Positions 1 through 10,271 of a DNA stretch of 64,000 nucleotides are shown piece by piece. Source of the stretch: Salvia splendens (lineage: Eukaryota; Streptophyta; Magnoliopsida; Lamiales; Lamiaceae); assembly GCF_004379255.2 (NCBI RefSeq), contig NC_056045.1, positions 6,048,560 through 6,112,559 on the forward strand, written 5' to 3'. Within the stretch, counting starts at the first letter, position 1, and each line of letters starts with the position of its first letter. Made by a program: the position numbers and the translations under genes. The notes beneath the pieces were generated by a model. It was not told where the DNA came from and searched no databases. It was given only the letters and a program-made list of their open reading frames with translations.

Positions 1-2860
1 TGGTTGGGCCCTAATAATTAATTGGGATAATGGGCTGTTATTATTTAAGGAACTGAGCTTGGAGTATCCACTTAGTCGGAGCCGGAAATAGCAAACTGGC
101 TAGTAATAAATAATGTAAGTTTTAGAAACTTCTTAATAAATAATATAATAATAATAATAATGATGATGATAATAATAATAATAATAGGGTTAAAACTTGA
201 GATTTTCTTTCTAATTTAAGTATTTTTGTCCTTGAGTCTAATTAGTGTATTATTATATTGTGATATTTTCAAAAGGGTACGTTCGCAAGTAAAGTCGGAA
301 CGAAAGATTCAAGTTAAGGAAACTAAGCGATCAAGGTGAGCTTTCTTATACTAAAATACAAATCGTATTTTATGAAAACAAGAACACAAGTTCGTGATTT
401 TAATGATGTTGTCATGCCATAAATGTTTTGTGTATGATGCCTATCTGTTGGCTACGGCCAAGTGAATTATGAATGATGATATAAGTCGAATTCGGGTCCC
501 AGTGAGGGTGGTGTCCCAGCTCGGACTAGTGTACACAAGCTCCCTCTGCATGTTGGGCAGAGCAGGTGACCGAGGAAGGTGGCCACCTTCCCGGCACAAG
601 AATACCTCTGACATGTTGGGCAGAGAAGGTGACCGTGCGAGAACACCATCTCGACGGCACAATGTGATCAGATATGGCTAAGTACAGGAAAAAGGGACTG
701 CAGTCCAATGTGAATATTTTTAGTAAGCTCGGGTCTTTTCAACAACACCCCGAGTGTTACTGTGATGATGGCTTGACAATATTTTCAAATGTATATGTGT
801 AATTGTCGGCAATGTGTTCACTGAGTACTTTTTGTACTCAGCCCTGCATATATTTCTAAATGTGCAGGTTGAGCAGCGAAGTTGAAACGAGGTATTTTTT
901 TTTATATCGCGTGTGCACAGAAATAGATCACTGCAAGCGCTTGGTCAAGACACCACGCTCCTTAAATCCACTAGAGCACAAGGTCTAGGAACTTAAGAGA
1001 ACATAAAGTGCTTGGTCGTTGGACACACATCGACTCCCCTTCAAAAAAATATAAATCCCTCAACCCGAATACTATGAATTAGTATAGGGAAGTGGGGTCG
1101 ATCCCACAGAGATGGACTCGCAAAGTAGTGCTCAGAGACTTTGGACAGACAAATGGCTGCTGCCACGCAACAAAGGGTTGAGAATTTTAAACTAACTCTA
1201 GACCTAGGCAGAAAATATAAATGCTAGACCTAGGACATGTTAAACTTGTAAATTCAGACTTCGACAACAAGAAACATAACCACTTCCTAGACAGTGTAAA
1301 CAACTACCTAATCTAGCTAAACAGAATATGACTGAAAGTGGGGACCATAATTCCAAAAATGGCAAGTACGGAAAGAACTGCAGATTAACAAACTCTGACG
1401 CTAGCTCGCAGCAAAATGCATCCTCTCAACCAAATTAAACTTGCAGATGAACAAACAGAGCAAAAAGCGAGATTCGAACAGAATATAGAGATTTGGTCGT
1501 CGTTATCTTGCTGCAACTCGGAAACACATCAGATCTGCGTACACTAGACGGAATGAAAGAAAAACACGTAAACTAAGCATGAAAATCAGATCGAAACTAC
1601 TCAGATTCACGTCAGAATACTTGATCCACTCCGGATCCAAGACATCCGAACCCAACAACCAACAAATCCAGCAAATCCAACCAAAATTCCTCCACAATCC
1701 AACTCCAATCTCCCAGATCTGACCATTAACCTACAATAACTCAGTAAACAGCTGCGAAACGCATCCAACTCAGACAATTTAAAAACTCCAAAATCTCAAT
1801 AAGCGAAACGATCAAACCAGAAATCAACACAATCGCCATAACGAAAAATCAAACTTGCATTTAAACCAGAAACTATTCGGTGAAAACAGCGAACCGAGCT
1901 TCGAACAACGAAGCTCGGCAGAGTAAGCAAAATGCGGAAAGCGGAAAATAAATTGTTTCTTCGCTCCTAACAAGAGCGGTGTTACACCATATCGGAAGCT
2001 AAGATGAAACCCGAACGTGCGAACTGAGATCTCCTCAAAACTAGTATCAAGTGTGTGTGTGGGAAAGTGAACTAAGCAACAGGCTGTGGTGAGGTCTCCC
2101 CCGGGAAGATCCCTCCAGCTTGCATGCTTCTGCCTTTTATAGATGCGGACATAGCCCTTGAGTCTTCGTAGAAATCCCTATTCTACCCTTCAACTCTGGA
2201 GCTTCCTCCGTCGAGCAATTCTCTTCATAATCGTTCACTAAATCGCCAGTTCCTCGACCTTGTGATTTTTTGGTCTTCTTTCCTGGACCTGGCGAATTCC
2301 TTCACACACCTGGCTTAAAACGTGCGTTAGTCCTAGTAAAATCACGAATTAAATCCCTAGACCCATGCATGAAATTAGCCTTATCAAACTGCTCACACTT
2401 AAACCATGCTTGTCCTCAAGTATGAAAGACAAGAAAAAGAAATAAGGCGAATTTCAATGCACGCCCCCCCAAGTACTATTCTACAAACAAAACAGACTCC
2501 TAGACCTAGACAACTACAACACGAAACACATAAAAATCACAAAAGAAAAGAAAACACATAAGCGCATAAACTGGTATTTTCCTAGCAGCCATCCCCACAA
2601 GTTTAAGGTCAATCCAAGCGTTTACAGCCTCAGATTCCTCCCCTTCCCTTCTTCTATCTAGTCGAGTTGTCAGTTCGTCAAGATAGCCTTCTGACTTCCC
2701 AATTGTTAGATTCACTCGATCACTCATTCCTCACCAGGGATGTTAGGATCGGATCGCTCTTAAGTTAAAGTTACTCCACTGATGCATCGGGTTATGAGAG
2801 TTTCTCATTCCTACCGTCTCCTTTTTATTCCTGGGTCTGGTTACTACTGCTTCCTGCCCT
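1..2860. repeat. Retrotransposon-like noncoding DNA, no gene recognised
   Basis: I see no credible gene here. Visible structure is an (AAT/GAT)n microsatellite at about 145-186, a 63-bp imperfect direct repeat (copies start at 549 and 612, each with TGTTGGGCAGAG), and a perfect stem-loop at 821-841 (CTGAGTAC, five Ts, GTACTCAG). At about 1095 and 2409 are GGGTCGATCCCACA and GCTTGTCCTCAAG. From general knowledge, motifs of this kind are frequent in noncoding parts of plant Athila/Tat-type retrotransposons. With the minus-strand Athila-like ORF at 5457-7470, this suggests the far 3' part of that element or neighbouring elements. LTR borders could not be set. Confidence 0.4.
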
Positions 2861-2893
2861 TAATTTTTTTTTTTTTTTTTTTTTTTTTCTTTT

Positions 2894-3032
2894 CCTGGAC
2901 TTCGTCCAGCTTATACCTCCGGTTTTATTATTTTAACTCCTCCCCTGGACTTCGTCCAGCTTATACCTCCGGTTCCTGGACTTCGTCCAGCTTATACCTC
3001 CTTTTCCTGGACTTCGTCCAGCTTATACCTCC
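2894..3032. repeat. Four copies of a 27-bp hairpin-containing repeat
   Basis: Four near-identical 27-bp units lie at 2894-2920, 2944-2970, 2975-3001 and 3006-3032. Each contains the stem CTGGAC-TTC-GTCCAG followed by CTTATACCTCC. Spacers are 4 to 23 bp. Poly-T tracts flank the array (about 2863-2890 and 3042-3058). It lies in the noncoding retrotransposon-like region left of the Harbinger insertion. Confidence 0.85.
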
Positions 3033-3275
3033 AGAAACCCTTTTTTTTTTTTTTTTTCCGTCAGACTCTTCTCCCTAAGCATCAAGTGGTAGCCCATTCT
3101 TTTTACAAGTTAGCTCAAAGTGTATAGGCTTATAACTCGCTCTTATAGTAGGGCTGCACAACTGGGTTATCTAAGGCATCCTCTATCGTTCTTACTTCAT
3201 CCAACTGACTTTGATTTATTAAGAGAAAAGGATTCACAATTTAGCATGTATTTTCTCTTCAATTACTCTCCCTAA

Positions 3276-3560
3276 GGCCATCCGCAATGGGCGGACGATG
3301 GCACGCCCGATGGCGCGCATCGTCCGCGCCATCGATCGTCCGCGCCCATTGCGGATACGGACGATAGGTCGCGGACGATCGTCGCGGCCGATACTAAGGG
3401 CGCGGAGGATGGCGCGCCCGATGCCTATCGTCCGCGCCATCGTCCGCCCCATTGTGGCGTACACGGACGATGGCTGCGGACGATAGGCATCGGGCGCGCC
3501 ATCGTCCTCCCCATTGTGGCGTACACGGACGATAGGTCGCGGACGATGGCACGCGGTTTG
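3276..3560. repeat. Left subterminal repeat field of the Harbinger element
   Basis: CGGACGATGGC and its complement recur many times on both strands, together with GCGCGCCATCGTCC. The field can form extensive secondary structure. Subterminal arrays of this type are usual transposase-binding regions in plant DNA transposons. The short arginine-rich ORFs in it are by-products of the repeat. Confidence 0.7.
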
Positions 3561-3567
3561 GTTGTTT

Positions 3568-3575
3568 TATAAATA
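3568..3575 (+). promoter_or_regulatory. TATA box of the Harbinger ORF
   Basis: TATAAATA lies 70 bp upstream of the ATG at 3646, between the repeat field and the ORF, a spacing that allows a short 5' leader. Confidence 0.5.
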
Positions 3576-3645
3576 GAGTTCATTCGTTTTACATTTCATT
3601 TCACAATTTCACTTTCGAAACTTACATTTACATAATTACTACGAA

Positions 3646-4727
3646 ATGGCTTCAAGTCCAAATAGTCCTATGTTTAGTGGAGATGCGCGTTGGCCGGGTA
3701 CAGAACCCGGCCAATATCGTTCGTTCGACACCAACGCCCAATACGATCCCGATTTCAGTACGGACTCGTATGGGTTGTCGGACATGGAGCCGTCTCCAAC
3801 CCGACCAGTCGCCCCCTCCCGACGTGACGCCGCAGCGGCCGATCCCGACCCCGCCGCGACCGCTTCCGCCCCAGCCAAAAAGAAGCGGAACCGGCAGCGG
3901 GCGCAGAAGTTGCCGCCTCCCGGTGATTGCGATGAGTACGCCCCCGGTCGTACAAACTACACCGACGAGGAAACTCTCATTTTGGCCCGGTGTTGGGTAG
4001 ATATATCGGAAGATCCGATATTCGCGAACAACCAGAGGCAGTTCGCGTACTGGGAGCGCATCGCCGACCTCTACAATGCGGCCAAGCCGCCGAACGCGTA
4101 CAAGCGCAAGCGTGAGCAACTCCGCAAGCACTGGGATCAAGTGAAGAAGCAAGTGAACTTGTACGCGGCGGAGTTCGAGAAGTGCGCGCGGGCACAGGGG
4201 AGCGGCGAGAGCTGGGAAGACGTGCGTGCTAAAGCGATATTGTCGTACCGGTCGATGTTCGGCGAGTTCAAGCACGAGGCCATCTGGACGCTTTGAGGGA
4301 CAAGCAGAAATTCCAAGGTGGAATTCTGCACACTAGTGCGCCAAAGAGGATGAAGACCACCGAAGTTGGTGGTTACACGAGCAGCGGCAGCGGCAATCAA
4401 CCGGTTGACCTCAACCGGTTGTACGTGGACGACAGCGGTTCCGGCACACCGATGTCCTCCCGACGTCCTCCCGGCGTCAAGGCTGCGAAGGCCAAAGGGA
4501 AGGCGGCCGCGACCTCATCCTCGACCGCTGCAACCCCACCTCCGCTCCCGGAAATGCTCCCGCCCCAGGCAGCCGAAGTGTATTCGTCGTTGGCGACAGC
4601 GTCGATGGCGAGGACGTTGTTGGAGACGCACAAGGCCCTCAAGAAGTGTACCGACCCCGACGAAGCCGAATACCTCCGGGCATTGATAGATGAACTGCGT
4701 CGGAAGTTGGGAATTGCACCGACTTAG
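3646..4727 (+). pseudogene. Harbinger ORF1: Myb/SANT-like DNA-binding protein, frameshifted
   Basis: The frame from ATG 3646 reads 216 residues to TGA 4294-4296. Its homology continues in another frame from about 4293 to TAG 4725-4727. The first part has a Ser/Pro/Ala-rich N-terminus, a basic stretch (KKKRNRQR), and a trihelix/Myb-like segment starting YTDEETLILARCW with the tryptophans FAYWERI and LRKHWDQV. The second part resembles the NAM-associated C-terminal domain: a low-complexity Ala/Pro region, then helical LLETHKALKKCTDPDEAEYL. One base lost near 4291-4293 explains the switch. In PIF/Harbinger elements such proteins assist the transposase in binding DNA and entering the nucleus. Related plant proteins are often mislabelled glutathione S-transferase T3-like. 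Confidence 0.78.
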
Positions 4728-4862
4728 TTTTTTTTTTTGTAAGTTGAACGGTGTAACTTCTTTTTTTATTAATGTGTCCCCGTTTGTTATTTCGACCTTT
4801 TTATTTACTCGTTATTAATTGTTAGTTGAAAACATTTAAATCAATTAAACAAATAAATAAAA

Positions 4863-5011
4863 TGATGATGTGGCGCGCCATAGGGCGCGCCTTAGGGCGC
4901 GCCTTAGGGCGCCCCACTGCAGGTGGGGAGGTAGGAGGATAAAACTGCTGACGTGGCGCGCCATAGGGCGCGCCTTAGGGCGCGCCTTAGGGCGCCCCAT
5001 TGCTAATGCCC
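4863..5011. repeat. Duplicated right subterminal end of the Harbinger element
   Basis: Two copies of a roughly 50-bp block (about 4866-4918 and 4951-5003) each contain GTGGCGCGCCATAGGGCGCG followed by two CGCGCCTTAGGG-type units and GGCGCCCCA. The terminal region was tandemly duplicated, so the element has an internal decoy end near 4920. Confidence 0.75.
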
Positions 5012-5014
5012 TAA

Positions 5015-5456
5015 GGGGCTTTTTGCTATTTATTTTACCAGTTATGCAAACACGAAACCTAAAAAAAACTTCTACAAACTCCTAGACCTAACAGAATATG
5101 TACAAGACACTAACTGCACTAACTGCGTCCCCCCTCCCACTTCATTTATGCTTGTCCCCAAGCAATCCGTATGAAGTGGAAAGCAGGCCAGTTAGTGGCG
5201 ACATGAAACGAACTCAACAAAACACAAACTTCTCACACTTAGACCAAGCATTGGGCTAAGTGGGGGAAGGAACAACATACAACACAAAACATGTTATGAC
5301 ATATAACCCCTTCTCACACTTAGACCAATGCTTGGTCTAAGTGGAAGGGTTCAACACATATATACAGAACCTAGCATGCTGGCAGGTAAAACAGAAATAA
5401 AACGAAAGAACTGTTAAATAAAAGAAAGAAAAAGTTACTTGGGTTTGAGGGGAAAT
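5015..5456 (-). repeat. 3' noncoding region of the Athila-like element
   Basis: This stretch lies downstream of the minus-strand ORF and contains no gene. It holds GCTTGTCCCCAAGC at about 5150 and two copies of a CTCACACTTAGACCAA-type motif followed by TGGTCTAAGTGG (about 5230-5270 and 5312-5350), which can pair as inverted repeats. A related GCTTGTCCTCAAG motif at 2409, beyond the Harbinger insertion, suggests the region was continuous with DNA left of 3275. Confidence 0.45.
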
Positions 5457-7470
5457 TCAATTCGGTGTCTGGCCCCCGTGGGAGCCAAACTTTGGTGGCA
5501 CCGTCGGCTGGGTCACCTTTGCTTTCTTCCTGGCCGGCATCTCCGGCTTCTCTGGTCTGTCATCAGTAGGTCGGGGTATGGCTGTCCTCAGGACCACGGG
5601 TCTAGCGGAAGAGGGGGTGATGTGAGGCCTCGGGCCTTGTGATGGCTTTTGCGCGGATACACTTCCTGAACTTAGCGTTGTAATGTTGCCGCTAGACCCA
5701 GGAATAGTTTCTGATGTATCCGGGAACTTTTTGTGCAGCCATTTCAGCATGGTCGTCATCAAAGCAACACCCTCCGCCATCCTGTTGGTTTGCTCACTTG
5801 ACGAAGCCACCCAATCGGTGATACGTCCCCTCAGGACTGCGGCCTCTTCCCTGCTTTTTCCGAATTCCCTTCGGATCTCAGTCATTTCCGTGCGTACCCC
5901 GTCGATTCCTTTCCTTACCTCCTCAACTTCTTTCTGAACTCCCTGAACCATCAGCCTGACTTCGTCCTCAGTGGCGTGATCCTTTACCTCCACACCATCG
6001 GGTTCCTGCTTGACTTGTGCCTCTGACTTACCGACCTCATAAAAACACACCTCCTTCCCTCGGGCGATCAGCAACCCCTTGTTGAAAAAAAAGTCGAAAT
6101 TGAAGACTTCCGGGGCTGAGCACATCTTTACTACACGGCAGGCCTTGCTGATTTTAATTACAATGTTGCGCTGCAAATAGGCCCCGAGAAGATGGCACGT
6201 GTACAGATGCCTGGACGGGTTGGAGGTGACTTGATGGCAGGCTTGGGCTAACCAATAACCCAAATGAACTCGTACTCCTGTGGCCATGCACCACGTAAAG
6301 TATAGGTCGGCGGTCGTCAGGGCGTTGTTGGCAGTGTCCATCAAGTTGTAGCTAACAAAAGTTTGGGCGAATCGCAGGACCCGATTTTCTATATGGTGTG
6401 CCTTCGAAAAACTTGTTTTAAATTGACCCACTCTTGAGTGAGTCAAGAACTCCCACGCACCTTGTGCCTGAAATCCTGGCGTCAACTTCGGCGGACCAAC
6501 CATTCTGTCGTTCCACAGGCCCTCATCATCTTCTGTTCTCGTTAGCAAGCCCATCCGCAGCGTCCACTCCCGGATACTCATCCTATGTTCTTCATTAAAA
6601 AGCCTGAAAGCTATGGAATCCGCATCCAAATCGGCGGTGGATTTGAACCGGAAGGTGGAAAAGAATTCACGGGCCGCGTCGACTGGAACTTCGAAAGTGC
6701 TGTGCTTTAGTAACCAATCAAAACCGATTGCATCTATATACCCCCTGAACTCATCGTTAGAGCTAATATGTTTGAGTTCCGCCGGGTGGTACATTTTTCC
6801 GGACTTCGCCACCTTTCCCTCAGCACTCTTTTCCTTGTATATGGCCACACGTTTTGGATCGTTAAATCTTCTCATATCGTCTAGCAGCTCTTTTGTAATC
6901 CAAATCTCCGTCGGCTCAAAGTTCAGTACATCCTCGTCTTGCTCCTCCTCTGAATCACTGGACCTGGCAGGATTCTCGGGCTCTGTGGCGTATGGTACCT
7001 TGGCGGGTGGAGGAAGTGGAGATTCAGTAGATTTCCCCCTCTCCTTCTCGGTCGAGGAGGAAGCAATTTGTTTCCCTTTCCTCTTCTTAGCCCTCGCGCG
7101 GCGCCCCTCTTCGTCACTCTCCCTTCCACTCGGCCTGGGGGAGTCTTCCTGCGCAGACACGGCTGTCGCTAGGTCCAGCGTATCCTTTTCCTTTTGTTGG
7201 GCAGATACGTCAATGTCATCAAGAATACTCCGACGTGTCCGTCTCCTTGTTTCCCTTAGATTAAGCTGCGAATCGGCCTCCTCAGAGACCTCAGTTAAAT
7301 CCACTATCATGTTGAGTCCTGCATCGACAGTTTCTTGAGCACCCTCAGAATCGAGTGCTCCACTTTCCTCTGCTAACAATGGGGTTGCCCCCGTGATATA
7401 AACAGGGGTTTCTAACCCCGTAAGATTTCCTTCTGGTTGGGCTTCAGTGCCCACAGATTTTTCGGGAGTC
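5457..7470 (-). CDS. Athila-type retrotransposon ORF-1-like protein, 5'-truncated by the gap
   Basis: The frame is open from the assembly gap to TGA at 5457-5459, about 670 residues, with no stop. No certain start is present, because the frame already runs in from the gap. The N-terminal third is charged and low-complexity, with a basic segment (RRARAKKRKGKQI). The middle resembles the plant ATHILA ORF-1 family: ITKELLDDMRRFNDPKRVAIY, then EFFSTFRF and MSIREWTLRMGL. The C-terminal third has a predicted coiled coil (EEVRKGIDGVRTEMTEIRRE) and a Pro/Arg/Lys-rich tail. This ORF accompanies gag-pol in Athila/Tat Ty3/gypsy elements, and its function is not established. No pol is visible nearby; it would lie in or beyond the gap. 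The intact frame contrasts with the decayed neighbours. Confidence 0.7.
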
Positions 7471-7533
7471 NNNNNNNNNNNNNNNNNNNNNNNNNNNNNN
7501 NNNNNNNNNNNNNNNNNNNNNNNNNNNNNNNNN
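7471..7533. other. Assembly gap (63 Ns)
   Basis: A run of 63 N bases. On its left is a minus-strand Athila-like ORF, on its right a plus-strand chromovirus pol fragment. The two are unrelated, so order and distance across the gap are uncertain. Confidence 1.
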
Positions 7534-9785
7534 ATAGCGCTTTGGTCAGACGATCACAAGCGTCCACCTCCGGCACGGTTCTTAAAAATCCTCCAAGATA
7601 AACTTTTTTGTCATCAAAAGGTCAAATGCTGCTTTTGGGGTTCGGCACTATTGATACCTAGGGCCAATATTATCATCTGACCGAGCCAGCTCCCTAGCCG
7701 ATCCAGCGAAATTGGAGCCATGCAGGCGTTGCCATCGCCTTCTAATGTGAAACAACTCTGGGGATTCCTTCGCCTCACAGGCTATTACCGCAGATTTGTC
7801 AAGAACTACCCCATTATTGCCTCACCTCTCACTGAACTCTTGAAGAAAGATGCCTTCTCTAGGACCGACTCAGCTTCGCAGAGCTTTGCCGCACTAAAGG
7901 AGGCCATGTGTTCGGCCCCTGTGCTAAGGCTGCCCACTTTTGAGCTTCCATTTGTCATAGAAACTGATCCTTTCAACCTCGGCATTGGCGCCATGTTACT
8001 TCAGGAGAATCACCCTCTCGCCTATTTCAGTAAGAAGTTGGGACCGCACCGTCGTTTGGCTTCAACATATCATAAAGAGCTCTATGCCATTGTTGAGGCA
8101 GTTCAGAAATGGAGACAGTATTTGTTGGGACGGGAATTTATGATCCACAGTTATAAACGCAGCTTGAAGGATTTACTATCGCAAGTGGTCCAGACATCCG
8201 ATCAGCAGTTTTACCTGCGAAAATTGATGGGCTTCCAATTTCGTATAGAATACAAATCTGGGGCGTCTAATAAAGTTTTCGATGCTCTATCTCGTCAGTG
8301 GACGACCTGCATGTAGGCGACGCGAGTCTCCTCGTCTTATTCACACGGTCGGCAGCCGCGATCATTGACATGATCCGGCTTGAGAATTTTTCGCTGGACG
8401 AAATGTGCGAGCTGCAGAAGTCGGTGGCAGAGGGTCACGCTCCGGCGCACATTTATGTGCAAGATGGGATCCTCCACTTTAAGCGCCGCATGTTCCTCAC
8501 TAGAGACTCTTCCGCTATCCCAACCATTTTGGATGAGTGCCACGACGCCCCGACGGCTGGCCATCCCGGCCCTCGTCGCACGCTTGCTCGCGTGGCAGGA
8601 TCCTTATATTGAGCAAGGATGAGATCCGACGTCAATAATTATGTTGCGGTTTGCGTGACCTGTCAAGCGACGAAGTACGTCCAAGACAAGCTAAACGGTT
8701 TGATCCAACCGTTACCAATCCCGGGCATGGTGTGGGAGGCGGCCTCAACGGATTTCATCATCGGTCTTCCAAAATCGCAGGGTTACACGACGGTGATGGT
8801 GGTGGTTGACAGATTTTCGAAATACGCCCATTTCGAGGCTTTGATGCGCCAAGGGTAGCCCGCTTGTTCGTGGACACGGTGGTCAAACTTTATGGATTTC
8901 CAAAGAAGTTTCTCTCCGATAGGGACTCTGATTTTATGAGTGATTTTTTGGATAAATTAATTTCACTCAGCGGTACAAAATTGCAATTCACCACGGTGTA
9001 ATACCGTCAAACAGATGGCCAATCGGAGGTCACTAATCGAGCTTTGGAGCAGTACCTCCGAGCTTATACATTTGACTGCCCGCAGTGTTGGTCATAGTTG
9101 CTTCCATGGGAAGAATTGGCTATGAATTGCTCGTTTAATGTGAGCATTGGCATGTCGCCTTACGAGGCCCTTTACGGACGTGAACCGCCCAATTTTTTTG
9201 ACACATACTCACGACCTTCTCACAACGTGGATGTGGCTGAATTGCTGGACGAGCGTGAGACCTTACTGCGACAGTTGAAGACGCGGCTTTGCCATGCTCA
9301 ATCGCTTATGGCTGCGCAGGCGAATCGCCACCGTAAGGAAGTGGAGTTCGCGGTGGGCGACCGCGTGTGGCTTCGCCTTTAACCTTATCGTCAGCATTCG
9401 GTGGGGAAGCCGATATCTGCCAAGTTGGGACGTCATTACTATGGACCATTTCAGATTACCGAGAGGATCGGCAAAGTGGCCTACCGACTTCAGCTTCCCG
9501 TGGAAAGCCACATTAATGATGTCTTCCACATTTCGTTGCTTAAGCCTTTTATCAGCTCGCCGTCCTGTGGAACGCCAGTCGCCTTACCACCAGAATTGTT
9601 ACAAGGTCGCCCGCTTGACACACCAGTTCGGGCTGTTGAGGAACGCACAATGTTGGTTGATGGTGTTTCGCAGGTGCAATGTCTTGTGCATTGGGCGTCT
9701 GATGTGAATGGTGCACCCTCTTGGGAGTCAGCAGCACAACCCCATTTGCGCCTTGAGGACAAGTCATTTTTCTTCGGAGGGGAGT
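7534..9785 (+). pseudogene. Ty3/gypsy pol remnant, copy A (RT end, RNase H, integrase, chromodomain-like)
   Basis: This aligns by eye with copy B from 12541 onward. It holds the end of reverse transcriptase, the connection (LRLTGYYRRFVKNYP, 7759-7803), RNase H (ETDPFNLGIGAML; YHKELYAIVEAVQKWRQYL), a zinc-binding integrase region, the integrase core (STDFIIGLPKSQGY; DGQSEVTNRALEQ), and a C-terminal chromodomain-like segment (LVHWASDVNGAPSWE). Lesions include a frameshift after 8298, TGA after SLY at 8612, TAA at about 9000, TAG at about 9097 and TAA at about 9381. The first 190 bases after the gap carry many single-base insertions relative to copy B. Dead retrotransposon DNA. Confidence 0.85.
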
Positions 9786-10220
9786 TGATAGGGACCCCGA
9801 CAAGAGCCTACATGAGTCGACCGTTGAAGATGACGAACCAGAACGCATCGAGCTGCCAGACGATGGTCGCCCGAAACGGAAGCGAACACAGCCAGCCAAA
9901 TATTAGTTAGATTTGGTATTATGTTATTTTTGCTTATTTTCCTTTCCAGACATTGTTATTTAATAAATTAGCTAGAGTCAAATCTTCTTAGGTTTTCTTC
10001 TTGATTCTTGCCCAAGTCGTAAAGTCGAATCAAGTAGGGGGAATTATATAAATTATAGAATTCCCATTAGATCGAGTCATTGAGAAATAAGAATAAAATC
10101 TTTTTCTCTTCCCTTGCTCTCTTTTATGTTCGGTAAACCCTTAACATCAAAACTAGGGTTCATCGATCAATCTTTCAATTTGCGCGCTCTCTCAATCGAT
10201 AGGATAACCGGATCCTATCA
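9786..10220 (+). repeat. LTR shared by gypsy copies A and B
   Basis: This 435-bp LTR begins TGATAGGG and ends GGATCCTATCA, so its ends are the inverted repeat TGATAGG/CCTATCA. A purine tract (GGAGGGGAG) precedes it, as a polypurine tract should. The same sequence returns at 14811-15241. It acts as 3' LTR of copy A and 5' LTR of copy B. One frame at its left edge (9787-9906) encodes an acidic-then-basic tail ending in PKRKRTQPAKY. Confidence 0.85.
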
Positions 10221-10238
10221 TCTGGTACTTTCTTGAGC
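10221..10238 (+). promoter_or_regulatory. Primer binding site region of gypsy copy B
   Basis: TCTGGTACTTTCTTGAGC immediately follows the LTR end. The other chromovirus here has TCTGGTGCTTTC in the same place at 56829, so the site is shared between the families. I did not match it to a tRNA. Confidence 0.5.
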
Positions 10239-10271
10239 CATTCTTCCCCGTCATGTTCAACCTTTCGGACC

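Larger units (their letters stand above)
3276..5011 (+). mobile_element. PIF/Harbinger-type DNA transposon with Myb-like ORF only
   Basis: The element is 1736 bp. It begins GGCCATCCGCAATGGGCGG and ends with a matching inverted end (reverse complement GGGCATTAGCAATGGGGCG). It is flanked by the 3-bp duplication TAA at 3273-3275 and 5012-5014, the size and composition typical of PIF/Harbinger insertions. It holds one gene, the frameshifted Myb/SANT-like ORF, and no DDE transposase. It is therefore non-autonomous or relies on a transposase elsewhere. Both subterminal regions are GC-rich and repetitive. It is inserted in retrotransposon-derived DNA. Confidence 0.82.

Noticed and set aside
1503..1697. 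Minus-strand 64-codon ORF
   Set aside because: Short, no domain, in repeat-derived noncoding DNA.
2894..3032. CRISPR-like direct repeats
   Set aside because: Spacers are short and uneven, there are only four units and no cas genes, and the context is plant nuclear DNA.
3234..3486. Arg/Ile/Ala-rich short ORFs on both strands
   Set aside because: Products of the CGGACGATGGC subterminal repeats, not proteins.
3652..4275. Long minus-strand frame of about 207 codons opposite the Harbinger ORF
   Set aside because: Antisense shadow of the GC-rich Myb-like ORF. It has no domain, while the plus frame has clear homology.
6613..7338. Plus-strand 241-codon Ser-rich frame
   Set aside because: Antisense to the Athila-like ORF. 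Its Ser/Leu bias reflects Glu/Lys codons on the other strand.
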